In this document: one piece after another, positions 29,126 to 36,343 of the stretch
Layout: each line of letters begins with the position of its first letter
How positions within the stretch are numbered: position 1 is the stretch's first letter
NCBI RefSeq assembly: GCF_004349215.1
Contig: NZ_SMKU01000058.1
Span: 1 to 36,343, forward strand
DNA: 36,343 nucleotides
From: Actinomadura rubrisoli
Lineage (GTDB): Bacteria; Actinomycetota; Actinomycetes; Streptosporangiales; Streptosporangiaceae
Direction of reading: 5' to 3'
Program-made: the position numbers and the translations under genes
Notes under the pieces: generated by a model
The model's database searches: none
Told to the model about the DNA's origin: nothing
Seen by the model: only the letters and a program-made list of their open reading frames with translations

Positions 29126-32100
29126 TCAGGCGGCCGGGACGGCGTCGAGGAGCGCGGCGAGGCCGTCCGCGTCGAGGAGGTCGGCGGGACGGACGGTGAC
29201 GTTGGCGCCGACGTAGTGGAACGCCGCGCTGACCTGGCCGACCGGGACGCCCGCGAGCGCGGCCCAGGCCAGCCGGTACGCGGCGAGCTGCACCGACACG
29301 AACCGGGCCTCCTCGCCGGACGGCGGCGAGCCGGTCTTCCAATCGACGACCTCGTAGCGGCCGTCGCGGCGGAACACGGCGTCCATCCGGCCGCGGACGA
29401 GCCGGTCGCCGATGACCGTCTCGAACGGGACCTCGATGTCGAGGGGCTCGCGCGCCGCCCACTCCGACAGCTCGAACTGGGAGCGCAGCCGCTCCAGCTG
29501 GGCGTCCTCGGCGGCGCCCTCGTCGGCCGCGCCGGGCAACTCGTCCGGATCCAGAAGCCGCTGCTGGCCCCAGCGGCCCTCCAGCCAGGCGTGGAACGCG
29601 GTGCCGCGCCGCGCGTACGGGGCGGGCGGGCGCGGCATCGGGCGGCGGATCTGGCGGGCCAGCGCCGCCGGGTCGCGCGCCAGCGCCACCAGCGACGACA
29701 CCGACAGGTTCGCGGGGAGCTCGACCAGCAGGCCGTCGCCGCCCCGGCCCCGGTCGCGTTCGGCCAGCAGCAGCTCGACGTCCCGCGCCCAGGCCGACAT
29801 GCGGCCCCGGTCGGCGCCGGAGAGCCCGGCGTCCCCGGCCCAGTGCAGGGTGCGGCCGACCATGGCGTCCTCGACCATGCGCGCGGCCTCGACGACGGCC
29901 TCGTAGCGTTCGCGCGCGGAGACGTCGGTGTGGCCGCGCGCGCCGGGCGCGACCGGCCACTGCGCCTCGTCGGGGTCGTCGAGGAGCGGGTTGGTGGCGC
30001 CCTCCTCCGGCGGATCGGCCCAGACGGCGACCGACCCGGCCCCGGCCATGCAGACCGCCCGGACCTCCTCCAGGAACGGCGACGGGCCGAGCGGCCGCCC
30101 CGACGCCCCCCACCAGTAGCCGGTCGTGACGAGCAGGCTGGACGCGCGGGTGACGGCGACGTAGGCGAGCCGCCGTTCCTCCCGCAGGTCGCGTTCGGAG
30201 CACGCCTGGTCGAACGCGGCGAGGTCGTCCTTGTCCAGGCCCCGGAGCGCGGGCAGGTCGGCGCGGTCGCCGCGCAGCGGGAACGGCAGGACGCGGGGGT
30301 TCGCGGTCCAGCGGGTGGCGTTCTGCGGCGGCGACGGGAAGACCGAGCCCTTGGCGGGCCCCCCGTTCTTCTGCGGGACGTACGCCAGGCCGGGGACGAC
30401 GACCACCGGCCATTCCAGGCCCTTGGACGCGTGGACGGTGAGGAGCTTGACGCTGTTGGTCTCGCCGACCCGTCCGGCCTCCAGCCCGAACTCCTCGGAC
30501 TCGGCGGCCTTGAGGTAGGCCAGGAACGCGCCGAGCGTCGGGTCCTCGGCGTCGCCGGCGAAGGTGGCGGCCGCGTCGATGAAGGCGTCGAGGTCGGCGC
30601 GGGCGGTGACGGGGTCGAGCCCGGAGCGGGCGGCGACCTCGATGTCGAGCCCGAGGGCCCGCTCGGCCTCGTTGACGAGGTCGGGCAGCGGCAGCCCGAC
30701 CTGGCCGCGCAGCACGCGCAGCTCGTCGCGGAGCCGCCGCAGCCGCCCGAACCCCTCTGGCGAGTACGCGCCGGGGTCGCCGAGGTCGTCCAGCGCGTCA
30801 ACGAGGCTGCCTGTCTCCTGGTTGAGCTCGGTGACGAGCTGCCGCAGCGGATCGTCGCCCCCGCCGTCCTCACCGGGCGGCCCGTCGCCCGCTCCCTCCG
30901 GTGCGGGCCCGGGCGGCGGCTGCTCCTCCTCGGCCGGTTCCCTGGCGCGCGGCGGGGTGACGTCGCGGGCGGACTCCTGGGCCAGGGCGCGGGCCCGGCG
31001 CCCGAGCGCCACCAGGTCGCGGGGGCCGAGCCTCCAGCGGGGGCCGGTGAGCAGCCGGGCGAGGGACGCGCCCGCCGTCGGGTCGTGCATGACCCGCAGC
31101 GTGGCGACGATGTCCTGCACTTCGGGGACGGTGAGCAGGCCGCCGAGCCCCACCACCTCCACCGGGATGCCCCGGCTCTCCAGCGCCCGCCTGACCAGCG
31201 GGAACTGTGACCGCTTCCGGGCCAGGACGGCGACGTCGGAGTACTGGAGCGGCTCGGCCTGGGGAGCGCCGTCCGGCGCCGTCCCGGGGTCGGCGGCCAT
31301 GAGCCCGGCGATCCGGGCGGCGATGCGGTCGGCCTCCTCCTCCACGGTCGTGAACAGGGCGCACTCGACGCGCCCGCGCCCCTCGCGGCCCGCGCCCGGG
31401 ATCAGCCGGGGCACGGACTTCGTCTCGGCGCGCAGCTCGTCCTGGATCCGGGCGGCGGCCTCCAGGATCTGCTCCCCGTTGCGGAACGAGCGGCTCAGCT
31501 GGACGACCGGCGACGGGACGGGCCGCCGCCCCGCGACGGCGGCCTGGGCCGGGAAGTCGTAGGCGAACCGCAGCAGGTTGCCCGCGCTCGCCCCGCGCCA
31601 CCCGTAGATGGACTGGCACGGGTCGCCGACCGCCGTCACCGGGTGCCCGCCCGTGAACAGCGACTTCAGCAGGACGAGCTGCGCCTGGCTCGTGTCCTGG
31701 TACTCGTCGAGCAGGACGACGGAGAACCGCGACCGCTCGATCATCCCGACCTCGGGATGCTTGTAGGCGATGCGCGCCGACAGCGCCATCTGGTCGCCGT
31801 GGTCGATGACCTCCCGGTCGGCCTTGGCCCGCTGGTACGCCTCGATCAGCGGCATGAGCTGCTCGCGGACGGCCTGCCGGGCCAGGATGTCGCGCTGCGC
31901 CTTGAGCGGCTTCTTCACGGCCGCGAACCGCTCGTCCAGCCAGGCCCCGACCTTGCGGACGTCGTCGGCGGTGCGCAGGTGCTCGGACAGGTCGCCGGCC
32001 AGCTCCATGACGGCCTTGGTGACGGTGTCGGGCGCCCATTCGACGCGGTCCATGGGCCCGTTGTAGGTGTCGACGACCCGGGAGCAGATCTGCCAGGCCA

Positions 32101-32524
32101 CGGCGGGCGAGATCAGCCGCATCGTCGGCTCCAGCGCCTCGCGCAGCGCGTGGTCGCCGAACAGCCGGGCCGCGTAGGAGTGGTAGGTGGACACCATCGG
32201 CTCGCCGTCGAACAGGGCCTCGCCGCCGAGCCGCTCCAGCTCGTCGCCCGGCAGGACCTCGCGCAGCTTGTCGAGCCGCTTGCGCACCCGCACGCCCAGT
32301 TCTGCGGCCGCCTTGCGGGTGAAGGTGAGGCCGAGGACCCGCTCGGGCCGCACGAACCCGTTCGCGACCAGCCACACCACCCGCGCGGCCATCGTCTCGC
32401 TCTTGCCGGACCCTGCGCCCGCGATCACCGCCATGGGCGCCATCGGCGCCTCGATCACCCGGGCCTGCTCCTCGGTCGGCTCGGGGATCTCCAGCAGCCG
32501 GGCCAGCTCCCCCGGCCTGATCAC
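29126..32524 (-). CDS. adnB: AdnB subunit of the AdnAB double-strand-break resecting motor-nuclease
   Basis: 1132-residue protein with a UvrD-like motor followed by a RecB-like nuclease. Walker A is GAGSGKS (36-42), motif II VVLLDEYQDTSQAQL, motif III GDPCQSIYGWRGA and motif VI ERRLAYVAVTRA. The nuclease has GRMDAVFRR and YEVVDWKTGSPP (about 1055-1066), the D...D-x-K catalytic set. No cysteine cluster is present here, in contrast to AdnA. In mycobacteria AdnAB unwinds and resects DNA ends for homologous recombination in place of RecBCD. An internal Pro/Glu/Gly-rich stretch (REPAEEEQPPPGPAPEGAGDGPPGE, about 525-549) may be a flexible linker. GTG 32524 has a G-rich ribosome site 6 nt upstream. 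adnA lies 27 bp upstream. Confidence 0.93.
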   Translation of the reverse strand: MIRPGELARLLEIPEPTEEQARVIEAPMAPMAVIAGAGSGKSETMAARVVWLVANGFVRPERVLGLTFTRKAAAELGVRVRKRLDKLREVLPGDELERLGGEALFDGEPMVSTYHSYAARLFGDHALREALEPTMRLISPAVAWQICSRVVDTYNGPMDRVEWAPDTVTKAVMELAGDLSEHLRTADDVRKVGAWLDERFAAVKKPLKAQRDILARQAVREQLMPLIEAYQRAKADREVIDHGDQMALSARIAYKHPEVGMIERSRFSVVLLDEYQDTSQAQLVLLKSLFTGGHPVTAVGDPCQSIYGWRGASAGNLLRFAYDFPAQAAVAGRRPVPSPVVQLSRSFRNGEQILEAAARIQDELRAETKSVPRLIPGAGREGRGRVECALFTTVEEEADRIAARIAGLMAADPGTAPDGAPQAEPLQYSDVAVLARKRSQFPLVRRALESRGIPVEVVGLGGLLTVPEVQDIVATLRVMHDPTAGASLARLLTGPRWRLGPRDLVALGRRARALAQESARDVTPPRAREPAEEEQPPPGPAPEGAGDGPPGEDGGGDDPLRQLVTELNQETGSLVDALDDLGDPGAYSPEGFGRLRRLRDELRVLRGQVGLPLPDLVNEAERALGLDIEVAARSGLDPVTARADLDAFIDAAATFAGDAEDPTLGAFLAYLKAAESEEFGLEAGRVGETNSVKLLTVHASKGLEWPVVVVPGLAYVPQKNGGPAKGSVFPSPPQNATRWTANPRVLPFPLRGDRADLPALRGLDKDDLAAFDQACSERDLREERRLAYVAVTRASSLLVTTGYWWGASGRPLGPSPFLEEVRAVCMAGAGSVAVWADPPEEGATNPLLDDPDEAQWPVAPGARGHTDVSARERYEAVVEAARMVEDAMVGRTLHWAGDAGLSGADRGRMSAWARDVELLLAERDRGRGGDGLLVELPANLSVSSLVALARDPAALARQIRRPMPRPPAPYARRGTAFHAWLEGRWGQQRLLDPDELPGAADEGAAEDAQLERLRSQFELSEWAAREPLDIEVPFETVIGDRLVRGRMDAVFRRDGRYEVVDWKTGSPPSGEEARFVSVQLAAYRLAWAALAGVPVGQVSAAFHYVGANVTVRPADLLDADGLAALLDAVPAA

Positions 32525-32551
32525 CCGGTTCCCCCCGCCCTAGAGAACGCC

Positions 32552-35500
32552 TTAGTCACCGACCTGCCCGCCTTCGTCGTGGACCGGGCAGCAGGAGCGT
32601 ACGGGACACGTCCGACACTTGTCGTTGGCGCGGGCCTGGAAGACCTCGCCGGCCATGCCGGTCGCGACGATCTCGATGAGCTTCTTGGGCCAGTCGGGGT
32701 CGTCGTCTTCGGCGGGCGGCGGCTGCTCCTGCTCGCGGGCCCTGGCGGTGAAGGCGGCCTTGCCGACCTGGACGAGCTTGGCGCCGCCGGGCTCGATCAG
32801 GCCGTGCCGCTCGAACGCGCCGAGCATCACCGCGTACTGGTAGACGCCGAGCTGCGGGTGGCGGGCCAGGTCGTCCTTGGGGACGGCGGTGGTGGAGGTC
32901 TTGATGTCGATGATGACCGCGCGGCCCTGCTCGTCGCGCTCGGCGCGGTCGATGCGGCCCTTGATGACGACGCGGCCGAGGTCGACCTTGAACGACTCCT
33001 CCAGCGCGACGACCTCGTTGGGGTTGTCGCGGTGCCAGGAGAGGAACCTGTCGACCATCCGGGTCGCCTGCTCGCGCTGCTTCTCCGAGTACCAGGCGCT
33101 GCGGAAGTCCAGGTCGTTCCAGATCTCGTCGAGCCGCTCGGCGACGTGGACCTCACTGATCCCGTCGTCGGCGCCCGCCATCTCGGCGACGGCGTGGATG
33201 ACCTTGCCCATGGTGCTGAACTCGTTCGGCCCGCCCTCCTGCGCGCCCACCGCCGAGGCGAGCAGCCACCGGAGCCCGCAGGTGGTGAACGCCTCGACCT
33301 GGGACGGCGAGATCGTGATCCGCTCGTCCTCGGTGAACGCGGGCCCCGCGTCCGACAGCGCGGTGATGGCGTACCAGTTCTCGGGCCGGGCGCCGCGCAC
33401 GCCCGCGCGCGCGAGCCGCGCCAGGTGCCCGGCGGCGGCCCGCCGCAGCGGTTCGGGACGGGCCGGGTCGGCGACGGCCGAGCGCAGGTCGGCCACCAGC
33501 GCCGACAGCGACAGCCACCGGGTCTTCTCGTCCAGCTGCGACTGCTCGATGGCGCCGGGGAGGAGCTCGTTCAGGAACCGGGACGGCCGCTCCTCGGTGT
33601 CGTCGCCCCCGACCGCGGTCACGACGAGCCGCCTGCGGGCGCGCGTGACGGCGACGTAGAACAGCCGCCGCTCCTCGTCCAGCATCTTGGCCGCCATCGA
33701 CGCGCCCGCCGCGACGTCCCCGTCTGGCTCGGCGCCGGCGGCGTGCTCGACCAGCTCCTCCACGCCCAGCAGCGAGCCGCGCAGCCGCAGGTCGGGCCAG
33801 ACGCCCTCCTGGACCCCGGCGACGACGACCACGTCCCACTCCAGGCCCTTGGACCGGTGCGCGGTGAGGATCCGGACCGCCTCGCCGCCCGGCGCCTGCT
33901 CGGCGAGCGTGTCGCCGGCGATCTCCTGCGCGGCGATGTTGTCGACGAACAGCTCGGGACCGGCCTGCGGAAGCCGGTCGACGAACCGCGCCGCGTGGTC
34001 GAACAGCGCCACCACCGCGTCGAGGTCGCGGTCGGCGGACGCGCCGCGCGTCCCGCCCTTGACGCTCTGCTCCAGCAGCACGTCGGCCTGGCCGCTCTCG
34101 TTCCACACCGCCCACAGGACGTCCTCCGCCGTCCCGCCGTCGCGGACGCTCGCGCGCGCCACCTCGATCAGGTGCGCGACACGCTCGGCGGGGGCCCGGA
34201 CCCTCTCGTGGACGAGGGCCAGCTCGCGCGGGTCGTTCACCGCCGCGACCAGCAGCTCGCCGAGCGGCCGCTGCCCGCCCGACAGCTCCTCCAGGTCCCG
34301 CAGCGCCCGCTTGAGCCGCCGCATCGCGAGCGCGTCGGCGCCGCCGAGCGGGCCGGTCAGCAGGTCCTCGGCGACGACCTCGTCCAGGAACCCCTTCTTC
34401 AGCGCGGCCCGCATCAGCACCAGGAACGGCCGGACGGCGGGCTCGCCGACCAGGGGGACCTCGTCGCCCGCGACCACCACCGGCACCCCGGCCTGCGCGA
34501 GGGCCCGGCGCAGCGCCGGGACCTGCCGGACGGCGCTGCGCACGAGCACGGCCATCCGCGACCAGGGGACCCCGTCGAGCAGGTGCGCGCGGCGCAGCTC
34601 GTCGGCGACCAGCGCGGACTCCTGGCTCTCGGAGTCGGCGATCACGGCCCGGACCTCGCCCTCGTCCAGCTCGTCCACCGGACGCAGCGCGCGGTGCTCG
34701 GCCGCGCCCGCCGACCCCGCCGGGAGGCGGCGCGCGATCCGCCGGGACGCCTTGAGGATCTCCGGGCCCATCCGGCGGCACGTCCGCAGCGCCACCACCG
34801 GCGCCGGGCGGCCGTCCAGCGTGCGGAACCGGTCGGGGAACTCCTGGATGCCGCGCACGTCGGCGCCCCGGAACCCGTAGATCGACTGGTCGGGGTCGCC
34901 GACCGCGACGAGGTCGCGGCCCTCCCCCGCCAGATGGCGCAGTAGCGCCTCCTGGGCGGGGTCGGTGTCCTGGTACTCGTCCACGAACACCACGTCGTAG
35001 GCGTCGCGCTCCCGGATCCGCACCTCCTCGTCGGCGAGCATCCCGGCGGCGATGTGGATGAGCTCGCCGTAGTCGTAGGTGGGGACGGGGTCCAGCGCGA
35101 ACCGGTCGACGTAGCGCTCCATGAAGGCGCCGATGGCGGGCCAGTCGTCGCGGCCCCGCATCCGTCCGAGCGCGACGAGGTCGTCGACGCCGTACCGGCG
35201 CTCGACCGCCCGCGACGCGAAGTCGCGCAGCTCCTCGGCGAACCCGCGCGTCGCCAGCGCCGCCCTCAGCCGCTCGGGCCAGTCGCGCCCGCCGTCGGCC
35301 AGCTCGCCCTCCAGCAGCCGCCTGACCTCCAGAAGCTGCTCCGGCCCGGACAGCAGCCGGGGCGCGGGCTCCTCGTTCAGCACCGCGTCCCGCCTGAGCA
35401 GGGCGTAGGCGTAGCTGTGGAACGTCAGCGCCAGCGGTGTCCGCGTCGTGCGGTGCAGGCGCCCGGTGATCCGCTGCCGCAGCTCGGCCGCCGCCTTGCG

Positions 35501-35725
35501 GCTGAACGTCAGGACCAGCACCCGCTCGGGGTCGGCGCCCCGGTTCTCGATCCGGTCGACGACCGCCTCGACGATCGTCGTCGTCTTCCCCGTCCCCGGG
35601 CCCGCCAGCACCAGCATCGGCCCGCCCGCATGCTCGACGACCTGCCGCTGCTGCTCGTCGAGCACAGGCGGGACGGCCCGCGCGGGACCCGCGCGGCGCA
35701 CGAGACGGTAGGAACCAGGCGGCAC
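32552..35725 (-). CDS. adnA: AdnA subunit of the AdnAB motor-nuclease, with iron-sulfur nuclease domain
   Basis: 1057-residue partner of AdnB. Walker A is GPGTGKT (42-48), motif II VVFVDEYQDTDPAQ, motif III GDPDQSIYGFRGAD and motif VI ERRLFYVAVTRARR. The nuclease domain has KGRIDRAERDE and VIIDIKTSTT (about 935-944), then the QxxxY-like QLGVYQYAV. Cys816 (TTCGLRW) and C1037, C1040 and C1045/C1046 near the C-terminus (KCRTCPVRSCCP) fit the AddB/AdnA-type iron-sulfur cluster that ties the nuclease together. GTG 35725 is the earliest in-frame start without a strong ribosome site, so the first 20 residues are uncertain. It diverges in position from nothing: the ATL gene upstream is also leftward and is followed by its own hairpin, so adnA-adnB probably has its own promoter in 35726-35799. 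Confidence 0.92.
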   Translation of the reverse strand: MPPGSYRLVRRAGPARAVPPVLDEQQRQVVEHAGGPMLVLAGPGTGKTTTIVEAVVDRIENRGADPERVLVLTFSRKAAAELRQRITGRLHRTTRTPLALTFHSYAYALLRRDAVLNEEPAPRLLSGPEQLLEVRRLLEGELADGGRDWPERLRAALATRGFAEELRDFASRAVERRYGVDDLVALGRMRGRDDWPAIGAFMERYVDRFALDPVPTYDYGELIHIAAGMLADEEVRIRERDAYDVVFVDEYQDTDPAQEALLRHLAGEGRDLVAVGDPDQSIYGFRGADVRGIQEFPDRFRTLDGRPAPVVALRTCRRMGPEILKASRRIARRLPAGSAGAAEHRALRPVDELDEGEVRAVIADSESQESALVADELRRAHLLDGVPWSRMAVLVRSAVRQVPALRRALAQAGVPVVVAGDEVPLVGEPAVRPFLVLMRAALKKGFLDEVVAEDLLTGPLGGADALAMRRLKRALRDLEELSGGQRPLGELLVAAVNDPRELALVHERVRAPAERVAHLIEVARASVRDGGTAEDVLWAVWNESGQADVLLEQSVKGGTRGASADRDLDAVVALFDHAARFVDRLPQAGPELFVDNIAAQEIAGDTLAEQAPGGEAVRILTAHRSKGLEWDVVVVAGVQEGVWPDLRLRGSLLGVEELVEHAAGAEPDGDVAAGASMAAKMLDEERRLFYVAVTRARRRLVVTAVGGDDTEERPSRFLNELLPGAIEQSQLDEKTRWLSLSALVADLRSAVADPARPEPLRRAAAGHLARLARAGVRGARPENWYAITALSDAGPAFTEDERITISPSQVEAFTTCGLRWLLASAVGAQEGGPNEFSTMGKVIHAVAEMAGADDGISEVHVAERLDEIWNDLDFRSAWYSEKQREQATRMVDRFLSWHRDNPNEVVALEESFKVDLGRVVIKGRIDRAERDEQGRAVIIDIKTSTTAVPKDDLARHPQLGVYQYAVMLGAFERHGLIEPGGAKLVQVGKAAFTARAREQEQPPPAEDDDPDWPKKLIEIVATGMAGEVFQARANDKCRTCPVRSCCPVHDEGGQVGD

Positions 35726-35799
35726 AACATTTCATTGGAGCAGATCACCGGGGCTGGTCTGACCACATCGCACGCATGTCGCCCAAGAGACTCTGTGGA

Positions 35800-35826
35800 C
35801 CGGTCCCGCTCCACGCCGGGGACCGG
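35800..35826. terminator. Hairpin after the ATL gene
   Basis: CCGGTCCC (35800-35807) pairs with GGGACCGG (35819-35826) around an 11-nt loop, only five bases after the ATL stop codon. It should terminate ATL transcription before adnA. No T-run is present. Confidence 0.55.
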
Positions 35827-35831
35827 CGATG

Positions 35832-36140
35832 TCAGGAGGGGCCCGTCCAGCGGGCGCGGGACATGTCCACGCGGCGGCCGTCGGGGCGCAGCGGGGTGCC
35901 CTCGGCGCGGTAGTGCTCGTGGGCGCGCAGCTCGTGGCCGCTCGGCGGCCGCCCGTCCGAGCGGGTCACCCGCCACCACGGGACGGCGCCCCCGTACAGC
36001 GACATCACGCGCCCGACCTGCCTCGGCCCGCCCCGGCCGACCAGCTCGGCGAGGTCGCCGTACGACAGGACGCGGCCCGGCGGGATCCGCTCCACCGCGT
36101 CCAGGACCAGCTCGGCGTACTCGTCAGGCTCCGACCACAT
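35832..36140 (-). CDS. Alkyltransferase-like protein (ATL), MGMT family
   Basis: 102-residue protein of the O6-alkylguanine transferase fold. The DNA-binding helix-turn-helix is intact (IPPGRVLSYGDLAELVGRGGPRQVGRVM, residues 18-45). The active-site position reads VPWWRV instead of PCHRV, with tryptophan replacing the alkyl-accepting cysteine. Such ATL proteins cannot repair the base themselves; they bind O6-alkylguanine and hand it to nucleotide excision repair. ATG 36140 (MWSEPDEYAEL) is chosen as the family start; an ATG at 36176 would add 12 unrelated residues. Its proximity to adnAB and, further off, uvrD2 gives the region a DNA-repair theme, also seen at Rv3201c-Rv3204. Confidence 0.9.
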   Translation of the reverse strand: MWSEPDEYAELVLDAVERIPPGRVLSYGDLAELVGRGGPRQVGRVMSLYGGAVPWWRVTRSDGRPPSGHELRAHEHYRAEGTPLRPDGRRVDMSRARWTGPS

Positions 36141-36180
36141 CCGGCGATTCTCCCGAGATCGTCCAGCTCCCGCCACCCCG

Positions 36181-36343
36181 TCAGGAACCGCTCGCCGACG
36201 GCTCCTCCGGGGGCTCGAACGACGGGCCGGACCTCGGATCGCCGGACGGTCCCGGAGGCGTCTCGGACGGCGCGTCCGGGCGCGGGCCGTCCGGGCGCGG
36301 GCCGTCCGGCGGGGCGAACGACGCGCCGGGGTGCTGGGGGTCC
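36181..36343 (-). CDS. C-terminal tail of a proline-rich protein, cut by window edge
   Basis: The last 53 or so codons of a leftward gene that begins beyond the right edge. The frame is open across the entire visible stretch and ends at TGA 36183-36181, 40 bp before the ATL start. The tail is Pro/Gly/Asp/Ser-rich and surely disordered, with PDGPRPDGPRPDAP from a repeated 15-bp unit and ending EEPSASGS. The protein family cannot be named from this tail. Confidence 0.5.
   Translation of the reverse strand, partial: DPQHPGASFAPPDGPRPDGPRPDAPSETPPGPSGDPRSGPSFEPPEEPSASGS

Noticed and set aside
29042..31210. Long rightward ORF of 722 codons, antisense to adnB
   Set aside because: Third-position GC bias of a real gene on the other strand opens such frames; the translation is Gly/Arg/Ala-rich without domains.
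31643..34945. Rightward ORF of 1100 codons, antisense to adnB/adnA
   Set aside because: Shadow of two well-supported genes; composition is repetitive and no family is visible.
1..36343. CRISPR arrays, tRNA/rRNA genes, insertion sequences, attachment sites
   Set aside because: I looked for regularly spaced repeats, tRNA-like folds, transposase motifs and terminal inverted repeats and saw none that stand scrutiny.

Overview
The window is very GC-rich chromosomal DNA with tightly packed genes, frequent GTG/TTG starts and ATGA/GTGA stop-start overlaps. It carries mycothiol-era genes (mycoredoxin, a maleylpyruvate-isomerase/DinB-like protein), a WhiB regulator, AdnAB and PPA1309/UPF0182 family proteins. 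Together these indicate a high-GC actinomycete, most likely of the Actinomadura/Thermomonosporaceae type; the genus is an inference. I see no phage, transposon, CRISPR, tRNA or rRNA.

Left part (1-9.7 kb): a Lon-like PDZ protease (cut by the window edge), moaE and a PPA1309-family gene run leftward. A large UPF0182 membrane protein and a degenerate SDR converge on a perfect hairpin. A zincin_2 (DUF2342) protein, a 58-residue three-cysteine protein and a Nudix hydrolase form a chain of overlapping stop-start codons. A GT-A-like protein and a YgjP-type metallopeptidase run the other way.

Middle part (9.7-19.7 kb): an ABC1/UbiB-type kinase is followed by two tandem hairpins. Leftward come uvrD2, tesB and whiB7, the last with a 5' leader of about 575 nt that contains a promoter with an adjacent A/T motif, a 132-codon leader ORF and an intrinsic terminator used as an attenuator. 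A 56-residue gene lies downstream of whiB7. Mycoredoxin has a perfect SigR/SigH-type promoter. nudC, an M20 peptidase, a DUF4031 protein and an HD-domain protein complete the block.

Right part (19.8-36.3 kb): an iron-box-controlled four-gene operon encodes an ATP-grasp ligase, two IucA/IucC synthetases and a PLP decarboxylase. This is the gene content and order of the vibrioferrin operon (pvsA-B-D-E) without its pvsC exporter. After it come a DinB-like gene, an acyl-CoA synthetase, a small gene behind a LexA-type SOS box, a methyltransferase, the adnA-adnB motor-nuclease operon, an alkyltransferase-like protein and the tail of a proline-rich protein.

Many genes (Lon-PDZ, UPF0182, DUF2342, ABC1, whiB7, uvrD2, mycoredoxin, nudC, adnB/adnA, ATL) have counterparts in the Rv3193c-Rv3204 region of Mycobacterium tuberculosis as I remember it. 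The siderophore operon and its flanks look like an insertion between the nudC side and the adnAB side of this old block. The main leads are the exporter-less vibrioferrin-like operon, the whiB7 leader, and the SOS-box gene of unknown function.
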